Assembly: GCF_001598375.1 (NCBI RefSeq)
Contig: NZ_BCYV01000014.1
Location: 62,001 to 126,000, forward strand
From: Novosphingobium capsulatum NBRC 12533
GTDB taxonomy: Bacteria > Pseudomonadota > Alphaproteobacteria > Sphingomonadales > Sphingomonadaceae
Direction of reading: 5' to 3'
DNA: 64,000 nucleotides
Under the pieces are notes generated by a model, which did not search any database, had not been told where the DNA came from, and saw only the letters and a list, made by a program, of their open reading frames with translations. Both the position numbers and the translations under genes were made by a program. Numbering within the stretch: the first letter of the stretch is position 1; every line of letters starts with the position of its first letter. Shown here in pieces: positions 32,524-41,886 of this stretch.

Positions 32524-32984
32524 AGGCCAAGCTCGCTCAGCGACGGATGATCGTCGGGGCGCCGGCCCAGCGGCCAGTGAAACTTGCGGTCGGCCTCGGC
32601 GATCGGCATTTCGTTGATGCTGGCGTGGCGATTGGACATCAGGCCATCTTCGGCAAACAGCCAGTTCTCGTTGCCATAGGCGCGGAACCATTGCCCGCCA
32701 TCGTCGCGGTATTCATAGGCATAGCGCACGGCGATGCGGTTGCCGGTGAATGCCCACAGTTCCTTGATCAGGCGGTATTCGTGTTCCTTGTTCCACTTGC
32801 GCGTGAGAAAGGCCTGCGCCTCTTCGCGATTGGTCGCGAATTCGACGCGGTTCCGCCAGCGGGTGTCGGGGGTATAGGCCAGCGCCACCTTGGCGGCATC
32901 GCGGGTGTTCCAGCCATCTTCGGCCAGGCGCACCTTTTCGGCCGCTGTTTCGGGTGTGAACGGGGGGAGGGGAGGACGGGACAC
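32520..32984 (-). CDS. DUF1348 (NTF2-like) protein
   Basis: A 154-aa protein of the DUF1348 family, with an NTF2-like fold. The diagnostic run is [27 protein letters not shown], followed by [22 protein letters not shown] and [21 protein letters not shown]. Its activity is unknown, but it often occurs beside TetR regulators and flavin or PNPOx-like enzymes, as here. It is the first gene of the operon, and its stop overlaps the TetR start. Confidence 0.9.
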   Translation of the reverse strand: MSRPPLPPFTPETAAEKVRLAEDGWNTRDAAKVALAYTPDTRWRNRVEFATNREEAQAFLTRKWNKEHEYRLIKELWAFTGNRIAVRYAYEYRDDGGQWFRAYGNENWLFAEDGLMSNRHASINEMPIAEADRKFHWPLGRRPDDHPSLSELGL

Positions 32985-33101
32985 GTCTGTTCCTTTCGGG
33001 AATCCGGCAGCGGTTCCAGCAGCGAGAGCCGTGGAAGCGAGACCAGCATTGCAATGATGACGATGGAGCGATCGATCGCTCGACTCAGCACGACCGTGCC
33101 T

Positions 33102-33117
33102 TGTACTTATCAGTACA
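33102..33117. promoter_or_regulatory. Palindromic operator, probable TetR target
   Basis: TGTACT-TATC-AGTACA, a perfect 6-bp inverted repeat with a 4-base centre. It lies 118 bases before the first gene of the DUF1348-TetR-PNPOx operon, with GGTACAAAC close by at 33130. Size and symmetry suit a TetR-family dimer. Confidence 0.5.
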
Positions 33118-33167
33118 TCATTTGACCGAATGGTACAAACGGAATTTCGCGCTGCGTTCGCGTGGTG

Positions 33168-34232
33168 TCAGGCCTTGGCCATGATCTGGGCCTTGTGCTC
33201 TGCCTCGGCGGTCTCTTCCTGGCCGCGCTGCCGGGCGAAGTGGCGGATGATCCATTCGCGGAACAGGTAGATTGCCGGGTCCGACAAGTCTTCGGCGTGG
33301 AGCTTGAGGTAATAGCCATAGCCATCGCCGGCCACCGCATCATAGGGCATAACGAGGTTTCCGGCGGCGATTTCGGGGCCGAACATGTCGATATCGGCGA
33401 GGACCACGCCCGAGGCGCCAATGGCATAGCGCACGGCAGAAAAGGCAGTGTCGAACGCCAGGCCATCGGTGCAGTTGAGCGTGAGACGCTGCTGGTCTGC
33501 ATAACTGCTCCACAGCAGGCCGCGCGGCTCGTTATCCAGCTTCACATGCAGCAGTTCTGCGGAATTGAGGAATTCCTCCAGAGACTTGCCCTTGTGCTGT
33601 TCCCATGTGGCGGGCGAGCACAGCGGCGCGACACGCACCATCCACAACAGGTCGGTGACCATGTCGCCCACGTTGGGCCGGTCGAACACGATCGCCATGT
33701 CGAGATTGCCCGGCGGCGCGCCCGTCGCGTTGGAGGTGGACACATCGATGCGGATTTCGGGATGCTCGCGGCGGAAACCGTGGATCAGCGGCAGCGCCGT
33801 CTGATAGAGCAGCGAGGGCGGGATATGCACGCGCAACGGGCGGCTTTCCATGTCCTGGTTGCGCACCACATTGAGCGTCTGCTCCATGCGGTCCAGACAC
33901 TTGCTGACCACGGGCAGCAAGACTTCGCCCGCCGGGGTCAGCTTGAGGCCGGAAGCGCTGCGTTCGAACAGCGGCTTGCCGATCAGGTCTTCCAGGCTGC
34001 TGACATGGCGGCTCATCGCGCTTTGCGTCACCGTCAGCGCCTGCGCGCCGGCGGTAAAGCTCAGGTAGCGGCCCACCGCTTCGAACGCGCGCAGGGCGTT
34101 CAGCGGCAACCAGCGGCGATTGATGAGCCCGTTCGGTCCGATGGTGGTGGCTCCCGTTCTTGGCAGTCCGCCCGGCCGGAAAATGCCGGCACGGCCGAAA
34201 ATGCGCGTTTCCTTGATCTGCGTCAATTCCAT
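33168..34232 (-). CDS. LysR-family regulator (GcvA-type)
   Basis: A 354-aa LysR regulator. The winged helix spans about residues 42-100 (LPLNALRAFEAVGRYLSFTAGAQALTVTQSAMSRHVSSLE), followed by a periplasmic-binding-protein-like effector domain. The opening LNALRAFEAVGR and WLPL are typical of the GcvA/AmpR-like branch. The start at ATG 34232 gives an unusually long N-terminal extension of some 40 residues, and its ribosome-binding site is weak, so the real start is unsure. It is divergent from the Rieske-oxygenase operon at 34354 with 121 bases between, and should control it. Confidence 0.9.
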   Translation of the reverse strand: MELTQIKETRIFGRAGIFRPGGLPRTGATTIGPNGLINRRWLPLNALRAFEAVGRYLSFTAGAQALTVTQSAMSRHVSSLEDLIGKPLFERSASGLKLTPAGEVLLPVVSKCLDRMEQTLNVVRNQDMESRPLRVHIPPSLLYQTALPLIHGFRREHPEIRIDVSTSNATGAPPGNLDMAIVFDRPNVGDMVTDLLWMVRVAPLCSPATWEQHKGKSLEEFLNSAELLHVKLDNEPRGLLWSSYADQQRLTLNCTDGLAFDTAFSAVRYAIGASGVVLADIDMFGPEIAAGNLVMPYDAVAGDGYGYYLKLHAEDLSDPAIYLFREWIIRHFARQRGQEETAEAEHKAQIMAKA

Positions 34233-34353
34233 CGGATTTTTGTTGCGCGCCGGCCACGGCGAAAATCGCATGCGGGCATGACTTAATCGGATTCGCGAGA
34301 GCCGCGCTGCCCGTGCCAAGACCCATGGTGCCATTTTGAAAGGACGCACAAGG

Positions 34354-35619
34354 GTGAACCTGGTCGACATCAAGGCCAAGCTTGACGAACGCCGCCCCGG
34401 GCACAGCCTGCCCCAGGCGCTGTACAACGATCCGGCCATGTTCGATTTCGACATGACCGCGATCTATGGCCGTTCGTGGCTGATGGCCGGTTTTACCTGC
34501 GAACTGCCCGAGGCGGGATCGTGGTCCTCGCTCAAGGTCGGGCGCTGGCCGATCCTGATCGTGCGCGACAAGGGCGGCGCGATCCGCGCGTTCCACAATT
34601 CCTGCCGCCACCGCGGCGCGATGCTGTGCAAGGAAGGCACCGGCCGTTCGCCGCGCCTGGTGTGCCCCTATCACCGCTGGACCTACAACCTCGATGGTTC
34701 GCTGCTGAGCGCGGCGCGCATGCCGGCAGATTTCGACAATGCCGATCATGGCCTGCGCGAAGTGAAGATCGAGATCGTCGCCGGCGTCATCTATATCTGC
34801 CTGGCCGACGATGCGCCGCCGTTCGAAACTTTCCGGCGCGAGATGGAAGCCCTGCTGGCGCCGCATGACCTGGCCAATGCCAAGGTGGCCCATGTCGAAA
34901 GCCTGACCGAATACGCCAACTGGAAGCTGGTGCTGGAAAACGGGCGCGAGTGCTATCATTGCCAGGCCTCGCACCCCGAACTGGCGCGCACGTTCCCGGT
35001 CAGCGCATCGTCGTATTTCGAATTTGGCGAGGCCGATCACGCCGCGCAGTTCGAGGCGCGGATGCAGGATCTGGGCCTGGCCATGGGCCCGGTGGGCGAG
35101 GATTGGTGGCAGGCGATCCGCTTCCCGCTCAACCCCGGTATGCAGACCATGTCGATGGATGGGCAGCCGCTGGTGGCGCGGCCGATGGTGGCGGCGGGCG
35201 ATGGCGACGTCGGCTCGCTGCGCTGGGCGCTGGAGCCGCACAGCTTTGCCCATGCCGTGGGCGATCACCTGTTCTTCTTCAGTGCCATGCCGGTCGGCCC
35301 GCGTGAAACCGTGGTGACGGCCAAGTGGCTGGTGCACAAGGATGCAGTGGAAGGCGTGGACTATGACCGCGCCAAGCTGGTGGAGCTGTGGAACACCACC
35401 AACCTGCAGGACAAGGAACTGGCCGAAAACAACCAGGAAGGCGTCGATAGCCCCGGCTACACGCCCGGTCCCTATTCGCCCGAGGCCGAAGTCTTGGTGG
35501 TGCGCTTCGTCGATTGGTATTGTGCCAAGGCGCGCGAATACCTGGATATGCAACTGGGCACCGCGACCTCCGATGGCGCTCCTGTGGCAGCGGCCAAGGA
35601 TCTCAGCCATGCCGCATGA
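34354..35619 (+). CDS. Rieske oxygenase alpha subunit (betaine/stachydrine demethylase type)
   Basis: A 421-aa Rieske non-heme iron oxygenase. The [2Fe-2S] ligands are Cys84/His86 (CRHRGAM) and Cys104/His107 (CPYHRW). The catalytic iron is held by His202 and His207 in ECYHCQASH, and the bridging acid is Glu199 (NWKLVLENGRECYHC). A bridging Glu and the C-terminal NQEGVDSPGYTPGPYSPEAE are features of the GbcA/Stc2/CntA group, which demethylates or cleaves quaternary amines; ring dioxygenases usually use Asp. GTG 34354 follows AAAGGA; a TTG 18 bases earlier is possible. No reductase is encoded nearby. It is the first gene of a coupled operon. Confidence 0.9.
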   Translation: MNLVDIKAKLDERRPGHSLPQALYNDPAMFDFDMTAIYGRSWLMAGFTCELPEAGSWSSLKVGRWPILIVRDKGGAIRAFHNSCRHRGAMLCKEGTGRSPRLVCPYHRWTYNLDGSLLSAARMPADFDNADHGLREVKIEIVAGVIYICLADDAPPFETFRREMEALLAPHDLANAKVAHVESLTEYANWKLVLENGRECYHCQASHPELARTFPVSASSYFEFGEADHAAQFEARMQDLGLAMGPVGEDWWQAIRFPLNPGMQTMSMDGQPLVARPMVAAGDGDVGSLRWALEPHSFAHAVGDHLFFFSAMPVGPRETVVTAKWLVHKDAVEGVDYDRAKLVELWNTTNLQDKELAENNQEGVDSPGYTPGPYSPEAEVLVVRFVDWYCAKAREYLDMQLGTATSDGAPVAAAKDLSHAA

Positions 35620-36865
35620 TGCCGGCGGCGTGCGGCCCGAAACCCTGGCCGTGGCGGCGGGCTATGATCCGGCCCAAGCGGGCGGCGCGGCCAAGCCGCC
35701 GGTCTATCTGACCAGCACGTTTGTGTATGAATCCGCCGCCCAGGCCAAGGCCATTCACGAGGCCTATTTCGATGGCACCGGGCCGGAAGTGGGCCAGACG
35801 CACCATATCTATGCCCGCCTGGGCCATCCCAACCTCGACATGCTGGAAAGCCGCTTGGCGGCGGTGGACGGGGCAGAGGCGGCCGCAGTGTTTGCCTCGG
35901 GCATGGCGACGCACAGCGCGATTGCGCTGGCGCACTTGCGCCCAGGTGACAGCGTGCTGCATTCCCGCCCGATCTATGGCGGCACCGATGGCCTGCTCAA
36001 CCAGTTCATGCCGCAATGGGGCGTGACCACGGTGGACATCATCGATGGCTGCAACGCCGATCACGTGCGCGCGCAGGCCGATAAGGCGCTGGCCGCCGGG
36101 CCGCTGGCGATGATCGTGATCGAAACCCCGGCCAATCCCACCGCCGCGATCACCGACCTGCCGATGATCGTCGCCCTGGCGGACGAGATCGGTGCGCGCA
36201 CCGGCCGCCGCCCAGTGGTGGTCTGCGACAATACCCTGCTTGGCCCCTTTGCCCAGCGCCCGATCGCGCTGGGGGTGGACCTGTGCATGACCTCGCTTAC
36301 CAAGTATTGCGGCGGGCATAGCGATCTTCTGGCCGGCGGTGTTTCGGGCAAGCTGGACCTGATCGCGCCGCTGCGGCTGCTGCGCACTACGCTGGGCAGC
36401 CATTGCGATCCCTTCACCAGCTGGCTGGTGCTGCGTTCGATGGAAAGCGTGCACGTGCGGTCGGAACGGGCGATGCACAATGCCCGCGTGATCGCCACGT
36501 TCCTGCGCGATCATCCCAAGGTGGCTGGCATCACCTATCTGGGCTTCCTGCCCGAAGGCTCGCCACAGCGCGCGGTGTTCGATCGCCAGTGCAGCGGCGC
36601 GGGATCGACCTTTTCGTTCCACCTCAAGGGTGGCGAGGCCGAGGCGTTCCGCCTGCTCGACGCGCTGCGCCTGATGAAAGTTGCCGTCAGCCTGGGCGGG
36701 TCGGAAACCCTGGTATGCCATTCGGCCAGCACCACGCACTATGCCGTGGCGCCCGACAAGCGCCTGGCCGGGGGGATTACCGATGGCACCATCCGCATGT
36801 CGGTGGGGATCGAGCATGAGGACGACCTGACCGCCGACCTGGCGCAGGCGCTGGAGGTGGTGTGA
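35609..36865 (+). CDS. Cys/Met-metabolism PLP-dependent enzyme (cystathionine lyase/synthase family)
   Basis: A 418-aa type-I fold PLP enzyme of the trans-sulfuration family, which includes cystathionine gamma-synthase and beta- and gamma-lyases, and methionine gamma-lyase. The PLP lysine is Lys232 in LTKYCGGHSDLLAGG; HHIYARLGHPNLDMLE and ASGMATHSA are the usual family signatures. ATG 35609 follows AAGGA and overlaps the oxygenase gene by 11 bases, so co-expression is certain. Beside a quaternary-amine oxygenase this points to a sulfur-containing amino-acid substrate, or to a gamma-elimination step. The exact reaction is unknown. Confidence 0.9.
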   Translation: MPHDAGGVRPETLAVAAGYDPAQAGGAAKPPVYLTSTFVYESAAQAKAIHEAYFDGTGPEVGQTHHIYARLGHPNLDMLESRLAAVDGAEAAAVFASGMATHSAIALAHLRPGDSVLHSRPIYGGTDGLLNQFMPQWGVTTVDIIDGCNADHVRAQADKALAAGPLAMIVIETPANPTAAITDLPMIVALADEIGARTGRRPVVVCDNTLLGPFAQRPIALGVDLCMTSLTKYCGGHSDLLAGGVSGKLDLIAPLRLLRTTLGSHCDPFTSWLVLRSMESVHVRSERAMHNARVIATFLRDHPKVAGITYLGFLPEGSPQRAVFDRQCSGAGSTFSFHLKGGEAEAFRLLDALRLMKVAVSLGGSETLVCHSASTTHYAVAPDKRLAGGITDGTIRMSVGIEHEDDLTADLAQALEVV

Positions 36866-38460
36866 GCGTGGCTGACAGCAACAACGAAGGTTTCACCGGA
36901 ACCGATGCCCACGCCGTCAACGGCAAACTGCCTGGCGCCGATGCGCATTACGACCTGGTCGTGGTCGGCGCCGGGCCGGCCGGCCTTGCCGCCGCGCTGG
37001 AAGCGGCCGCGAACGGCGCCAGCGTGCTACTGGTGGACGAGCACCCGGTCAGCGCCGCGCAGATGGGCAACGACGTGCCCTATTGGTTCGGCGGGCGGAT
37101 GACTGGCGCGGTGGCGGCCAAGGCGCGCATGATCGAGCAGGTGTTCATGGCCGAGCCGCTGTTCGAGCAGGCGTTCGACGCGGGCATCGAGGTGCAACTG
37201 GGTGTCTATGCCTGGGGCCTGTGGCGCAACCGCGCCAACCTCGGCGCGCTGCCCGAGGCGATGCTGGGTCTGGCCGATGAAGAGCGTTCCTGGACCGTGG
37301 GGTTCAAGGCGATCGTCCTGGCCACCGGCGCGCGCGATCTGGCGCTGGCGTTCGATGGCTGGGCCCAGCCTGGCGTGATGGGCGCGCAGGGGCTGCATGC
37401 CCTGCTCACGCGCTATGACGCCTTTGCCGGGCGGCGTCTGGTGGTGCTGGGCTCGGGCGATCTGGCGCTCGATACTGCGCAACTGGCACTGGACAAGGGG
37501 CTGGAAGTTGCTGCCCTGGTCGAAGTGGCAGACGCGCCGCAGGGCGACGCGGCCAAGGCGGCGGCGCTGCAGGCGGCGGGTGTGCCGATCCGCTGCGCCA
37601 GCGTGATCCGGGGGGCGCCCAGCGGCATCGACGGAGTGCGCGCGGCGGTGATCGGCCCGGTGTCGGGCGAGGGGCCGGGCGAAACCCTCGAATGCGACAC
37701 GATCTGCATGGCGGTGGGCGTGGTGCCGGCGATCGAGCTGCTCGACGTGGCCGGTGGCCGCATCGTGACCGATAGTGCGCGCGGCGGCCATGTGCCCCAG
37801 GCGCTGGCCGGCATGGCGCTGCCCGATGTGTTCATCGCCGGTGATTGCGCCGGGCTAGGCCATGGCCGCGAGGCTGCCGCCGCGCAGGGCCGCGCCGCTG
37901 CGCGCCAGGCGCTGGGCCTCGATGCGCCAGCGCTCGATCACGAGGCGCAAGCGGCCGATCGGCTGGCCTATCGCCAGGCATGGCTGCGCGCGCTGGTGGC
38001 CGCCACGCCCGATACCGTGCACGTGTGCCAGTGCGAGGAAGTGAGCCGCGCCGATCTGCTGGGCGTGCAGCCGCCGCAGTATCTCGCCCGGCCTGAAAAG
38101 CTCGGCTGCCGCAGCCTGGAAACGCTGCTGCACGATGGCCCGCCCGATCAGGAACAGATCAAGCGACTGACGCGTGCCTGCATGGGCGCCTGCCAGGCGC
38201 GCCGCTGCCGCGAGCAGGTAGGCATGCTCTTGGCGATGGGCGCCAACCTGCCGATCGACCAGGCGCCCCGCGCCGGCTGGCGTGCACCGGTGCGGCCCCT
38301 GGCGCTCAAGGTTTTGGCCGATTGGGACGAGGCCGAAGCGATGCGCGAAGGCTGGGACGTGTGGTTCGGCATTCCCACGCAATGGACGCCCTATCGCGAC
38401 ATCGGCACCGAGCGGGAGGCGATGCACCGCGAGGCGCTGGGCGGCAACATGCACCTTTGA
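36862..38460 (+). CDS. FAD-dependent oxidoreductase with BFD-like [2Fe-2S] domain (HcnB/opine-oxidase alpha type)
   Basis: A 532-aa flavoenzyme. The N-terminal FAD motif VVVGAGPAGLAAALEAA is at about residue 35, and a second dinucleotide motif VLGSGDLALDTAQLAL is near 195. A BFD-like Fe-S domain in the last third has VCQCEEV and RACMGACQARRC. This layout matches the alpha subunits of opine oxidases, HcnB and related amine/imino-acid dehydrogenases. The GTG start overlaps the PLP-enzyme stop by 4 bases. The next gene encodes a DAO-type flavoprotein that would be the beta partner. Together they probably oxidise an N-alkyl amino acid after demethylation. Confidence 0.9.
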   Translation: MSVADSNNEGFTGTDAHAVNGKLPGADAHYDLVVVGAGPAGLAAALEAAANGASVLLVDEHPVSAAQMGNDVPYWFGGRMTGAVAAKARMIEQVFMAEPLFEQAFDAGIEVQLGVYAWGLWRNRANLGALPEAMLGLADEERSWTVGFKAIVLATGARDLALAFDGWAQPGVMGAQGLHALLTRYDAFAGRRLVVLGSGDLALDTAQLALDKGLEVAALVEVADAPQGDAAKAAALQAAGVPIRCASVIRGAPSGIDGVRAAVIGPVSGEGPGETLECDTICMAVGVVPAIELLDVAGGRIVTDSARGGHVPQALAGMALPDVFIAGDCAGLGHGREAAAAQGRAAARQALGLDAPALDHEAQAADRLAYRQAWLRALVAATPDTVHVCQCEEVSRADLLGVQPPQYLARPEKLGCRSLETLLHDGPPDQEQIKRLTRACMGACQARRCREQVGMLLAMGANLPIDQAPRAGWRAPVRPLALKVLADWDEAEAMREGWDVWFGIPTQWTPYRDIGTEREAMHREALGGNMHL

Positions 38461-38477
38461 TGACGACGGGACGCGAC

Positions 38478-39635
38478 ATGACGAAATCGGCAAATGGCGC
38501 CTCGGTCATCGTGATCGGCGCAGGGGTGACGGGGCTTTCGGCGGCATGGTGGCTGGCCCGCTCTGGCGTGGACGTGATCGTGCTCGACAAGGGCGTGGTC
38601 GGCTGGGAAGCATCGAGCCGCAACGGCGGCGGCGCCTCGCACTATCAAAGCCCGCTGTTCGATGAAGAACAGCGCCTGTGGCCGATGATGGATGAATTGC
38701 TCGGCTATCCCACCGAATACCAGCGCGAGCGCGTGATCATTGCCGTGAGCGAGCGGCAGCTGCATCACTATCACTATATCGCCGGCATGTGTGGCGACAT
38801 GGGCTATCAGGTGGACAAGATCGACGCGCAGCAGGCGCGCGAGATGGTGCCACTGGCGGGCGACAATTGCCTGGGCGGCATCCACCTGCGCTTTGGCGGG
38901 CATGCCAACCCGCAGCGCACGGTGCAGGCCTATGCCTGGGCCACGCAGGATCTGGGCGGGCGGATCATCCAGCATTGCCCGGCGCTGCGCATCGAAACCA
39001 GCGCGGGCCGCGCCACCGGCGTGGTAACGCCGCAGGGCACCTTGTCGTGCGACGCGCTGGTGGTGGCGGCCGGGCCGCAGATCTCCGGCCTGATGGCGCC
39101 GCTGGGCGTTGACGTGCCGCTCGCCGCCGCGCGTGCGGAAATGATCGTGACCGAGCCGGCGCCGCTGATGCGCTGGGGCGGGGTGGATGGCAACGGCCTC
39201 TATGGCCGGCAGACCCTGCGTGGCAACCTTGCCTATGGCGGCGGGCCGCACGAATGGCTTGATACCGATCCTGCCGGCCCCACCGCGCGCCCATCGACGC
39301 CGCTGGCGCGCAACCTGGCGCGGCGCGTGGCCGAACTGCTGCCGGGCGCCGCACATCTCAACGTGATCCGCTCGTGGTCGGGCATCATCGAGAACACGCC
39401 CGATGGGCGCCCGATCATCGACCGGCTGACTCACCCCGAAAACGTGACCATTGCCACGATGTCGGGCGTCGGCTTTGGCCTGTCGCCGGCTTCGGGCCAT
39501 GCCATCCGCGATCTGGTGATCGATGGGCAGGTCAGCTTTGCCGAGATCGACAAGCTCGCCCTGTCACGCTTTGCCGACCTGGCGCCCGATTGGCGCAGCC
39601 AGCGCGGGTGGGAGGCCTTGGCCAGCGCGGCGTGA
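38478..39635 (+). CDS. DAO-type FAD-dependent oxidoreductase (HcnC/sarcosine-oxidase beta type)
   Basis: A 385-aa flavoprotein of the D-amino-acid oxidase superfamily. The FAD motif is VIVIGAGVTGLSAAWWLA, with SSRNGGGASHYQSP for flavin contact, and the C-terminal SWSGIIENTPDGRPIID and GVGFGLSPASGH are seen in glycine/sarcosine oxidases. ATG 38478 has GGGA 6 bases before it; ATG 38460, which shares a base with the previous stop (TGATG), is an alternative. It is the last gene of the amine operon and probably forms a complex with the preceding FAD/[2Fe-2S] protein. Confidence 0.9.
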   Translation: MTKSANGASVIVIGAGVTGLSAAWWLARSGVDVIVLDKGVVGWEASSRNGGGASHYQSPLFDEEQRLWPMMDELLGYPTEYQRERVIIAVSERQLHHYHYIAGMCGDMGYQVDKIDAQQAREMVPLAGDNCLGGIHLRFGGHANPQRTVQAYAWATQDLGGRIIQHCPALRIETSAGRATGVVTPQGTLSCDALVVAAGPQISGLMAPLGVDVPLAAARAEMIVTEPAPLMRWGGVDGNGLYGRQTLRGNLAYGGGPHEWLDTDPAGPTARPSTPLARNLARRVAELLPGAAHLNVIRSWSGIIENTPDGRPIIDRLTHPENVTIATMSGVGFGLSPASGHAIRDLVIDGQVSFAEIDKLALSRFADLAPDWRSQRGWEALASAA

Positions 39636-39737
39636 GGCGCTGGCCAATGTCCGTTTGTCTTTGCGCGATCGCGCGGTAGTAAGGTTTCCCGCGCAACCAC
39701 CCTGCGCGCCTTCCTGCTGTTCGAAAGTTGCACCCCC

Positions 39738-41675
39738 ATGCGCGCATTCCTGTCATTGGCAACGGCTTCCCTGTTTTCGCTCGCCATCGCCGGCCCTGCC
39801 CTGGCGCAAGGCGCCGCCCCGGCGGCCGATGCCCCGGTTACGCCGATGACGCCCGATGTGATCGCGCATTTTGACCAGGTGCTGCCCTCGGCCGATTTCA
39901 TCCGGCGCGAGGCGATGGTGCCGATGCGCGATGGCACCAAGCTCTATACCGTGATCGTGATGAAGAAGGGCACGCGCGGCGGCCCGATCCTGCTCTCGCG
40001 CACGCCCTATGACGCCTGGGGATCGACGCACCGCGTGGCGAGCCAGCGCATCGTCGATATCCTGGAAACGATGGACGCCGAATTTGCCGAAGACGGCTAT
40101 ATCCGCGTCTATCAGGACATTCGCGGTATGCACCGCTCTGAAGGCACTTATATCATGAACCGGCCGATCGCCGGGCCGCTCAACAATACCGGCATCGATG
40201 AATCGACCGATGCCTATGACACGATCGACTGGCTGGTGAAGAACGTGCCGGAAACCAACGGCAAGGTGGGCGTGATCGGTTCGTCCTACCTCGGTTTCAC
40301 CACGCTGATGGCCGAAATCAATCCGCATCCCGCATTGAAGGCTGCCGTGCCGGAAAGCCCGATGGTCGATGGCTGGATGGGGGATGACTGGTTCCACAAC
40401 GGTGCGTTCCGCGTCACCTCGTTGAGCTATGCCACCACGCAGGTGGTCAACAAGGGCGATGGCGGCGGCGATTTCGCGCTGGGCAAGGGGGATGATTACA
40501 CCCGCTGGCTGGAAGCGGGATCGGTGGGTGATTTTGCCGCCAAGCTGGGCATCAGCCAGGTTCCCGGCGTGCGCAAGTGGCTGGAAAACCCGGCCTATAC
40601 GCGCTTCTGGTCGGAACAGGCGGTGGACAAGTGGCTGGCCGCCCGCCCTTTGACCGTGCCGACCATGCTCGAAGTGGGGCAGTGGGACCAGGAAGACAGC
40701 TATGGCGCGCCGGCTGTCTATCGTGCGCTGGAGCCCAAGGACAAGAACAACGACATGGTCACCCTGGTGATCGGCCCGTGGCGCCATTCGGGCGCCAACC
40801 ACGGCGGATCGAGCCTGGGCGCGCTGGATTTCACCGGCGACACCGCGCACGAATGGCGGGTGAAGTATCTGAAGCCGTTCTTCGATCACTGGCTCAAGGA
40901 TGCGGCCGATCCGCACACCCCGCCGGTGCTGACGTATGCCACCGGCATCAACCAGTGGCAGGAAAGCCCGCGCTGGCCGATGGGCACGGGCCAGGCGCTC
41001 TACCTGGGTGCCAATGGCAGTGCCGGCTTTGCCAAGCCGGCGGCGGCCGGGCATGACGATTATGTCAGCGATCCGGCCCATCCCGTGCCGTTCATCCCGC
41101 GCCCGGTCGACATGGACGATGGCGCGCAGTGGAAGCCCTGGCTGGTGCACGACCAGCGCTTTGTCTCCGGCCGGCCCGACGTGGCCGAATGGCAGACCGC
41201 CACGCTCGACAAGCCGGTGCACATCATGGGCGCGCCCGAGGTGGACCTCTATGCCGCCACCACCGGCACCGACAGCGACTGGGTGGTCAAGCTGATCGAC
41301 GTCTATCCCAACGACGTGCCCGAGGCCGCCGACCAGGGCGGGCGCCCGTCGATGGCGGGATACGAGCTGCCGATCGGCATCGAGATTTTCCGCGGCCGCT
41401 ATGCGCAAAGCTTTGCCAAGCCCGCGGCGCTCAAGCCGGGGCAGGTGGTGCACTATCATTGGGCGCTGCCCAACGTGAACCACGTGTTCCTGCCGGGCCA
41501 CAAGCTCAAGGTGCAGGTGCAGTCCACGCTGTTCCCGCTCTATGACCGCAACCCGCAAACCTTCGTGCCCAATATCATGTTTGCCAAGCCCGGCGACTAT
41601 CGCAAGGCCACGCAGAGCGTGTGGTTCGGCGGCGACAAGGCCAGCGCGGTGGTGCTGCCGGTGGTCGCCGAATAG
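39738..41675 (+). CDS. CocE/NonD-family hydrolase (alpha-amino-acid ester hydrolase-like), exported
   Basis: A 645-aa serine hydrolase of the X-Pro dipeptidyl-peptidase/CocE superfamily. A signal peptide (LATASLFSLAIAGPALAQ) marks export. The nucleophile is Ser183 in GSSYLGFT, whose Tyr184 provides the oxyanion hole. SPMVDGWMGDDWFHNGAFR closely follows alpha-amino-acid ester hydrolases, which act on esters and amides of alpha-amino acids. The C-terminal jelly-roll domain is present (from about residue 430). It lies 102 bases after the amine operon in the same direction, so it may release the amino compound that the operon breaks down. Confidence 0.88.
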   Translation: MRAFLSLATASLFSLAIAGPALAQGAAPAADAPVTPMTPDVIAHFDQVLPSADFIRREAMVPMRDGTKLYTVIVMKKGTRGGPILLSRTPYDAWGSTHRVASQRIVDILETMDAEFAEDGYIRVYQDIRGMHRSEGTYIMNRPIAGPLNNTGIDESTDAYDTIDWLVKNVPETNGKVGVIGSSYLGFTTLMAEINPHPALKAAVPESPMVDGWMGDDWFHNGAFRVTSLSYATTQVVNKGDGGGDFALGKGDDYTRWLEAGSVGDFAAKLGISQVPGVRKWLENPAYTRFWSEQAVDKWLAARPLTVPTMLEVGQWDQEDSYGAPAVYRALEPKDKNNDMVTLVIGPWRHSGANHGGSSLGALDFTGDTAHEWRVKYLKPFFDHWLKDAADPHTPPVLTYATGINQWQESPRWPMGTGQALYLGANGSAGFAKPAAAGHDDYVSDPAHPVPFIPRPVDMDDGAQWKPWLVHDQRFVSGRPDVAEWQTATLDKPVHIMGAPEVDLYAATTGTDSDWVVKLIDVYPNDVPEAADQGGRPSMAGYELPIGIEIFRGRYAQSFAKPAALKPGQVVHYHWALPNVNHVFLPGHKLKVQVQSTLFPLYDRNPQTFVPNIMFAKPGDYRKATQSVWFGGDKASAVVLPVVAE

Positions 41676-41886
41676 CGGTCTCCTGCGCTGGCGGTGGCCT
41701 TTTTGGGATCCCCGATGCTGTGTCGGCTGGGGGCAAGGGGCGTGTGCGCGGTAGCGTGCCAGCGCTTTCGCGCCCAGGGCCGATATGGCACAGTGACGCG
41801 CAATCCCAAGCCTGTGGCAGACGCGAGGCGTTCAACCCGCTTCGCCTGCTGCGGCGCCGAAGGGAAGGTACGAAGGACTGGCTAAC

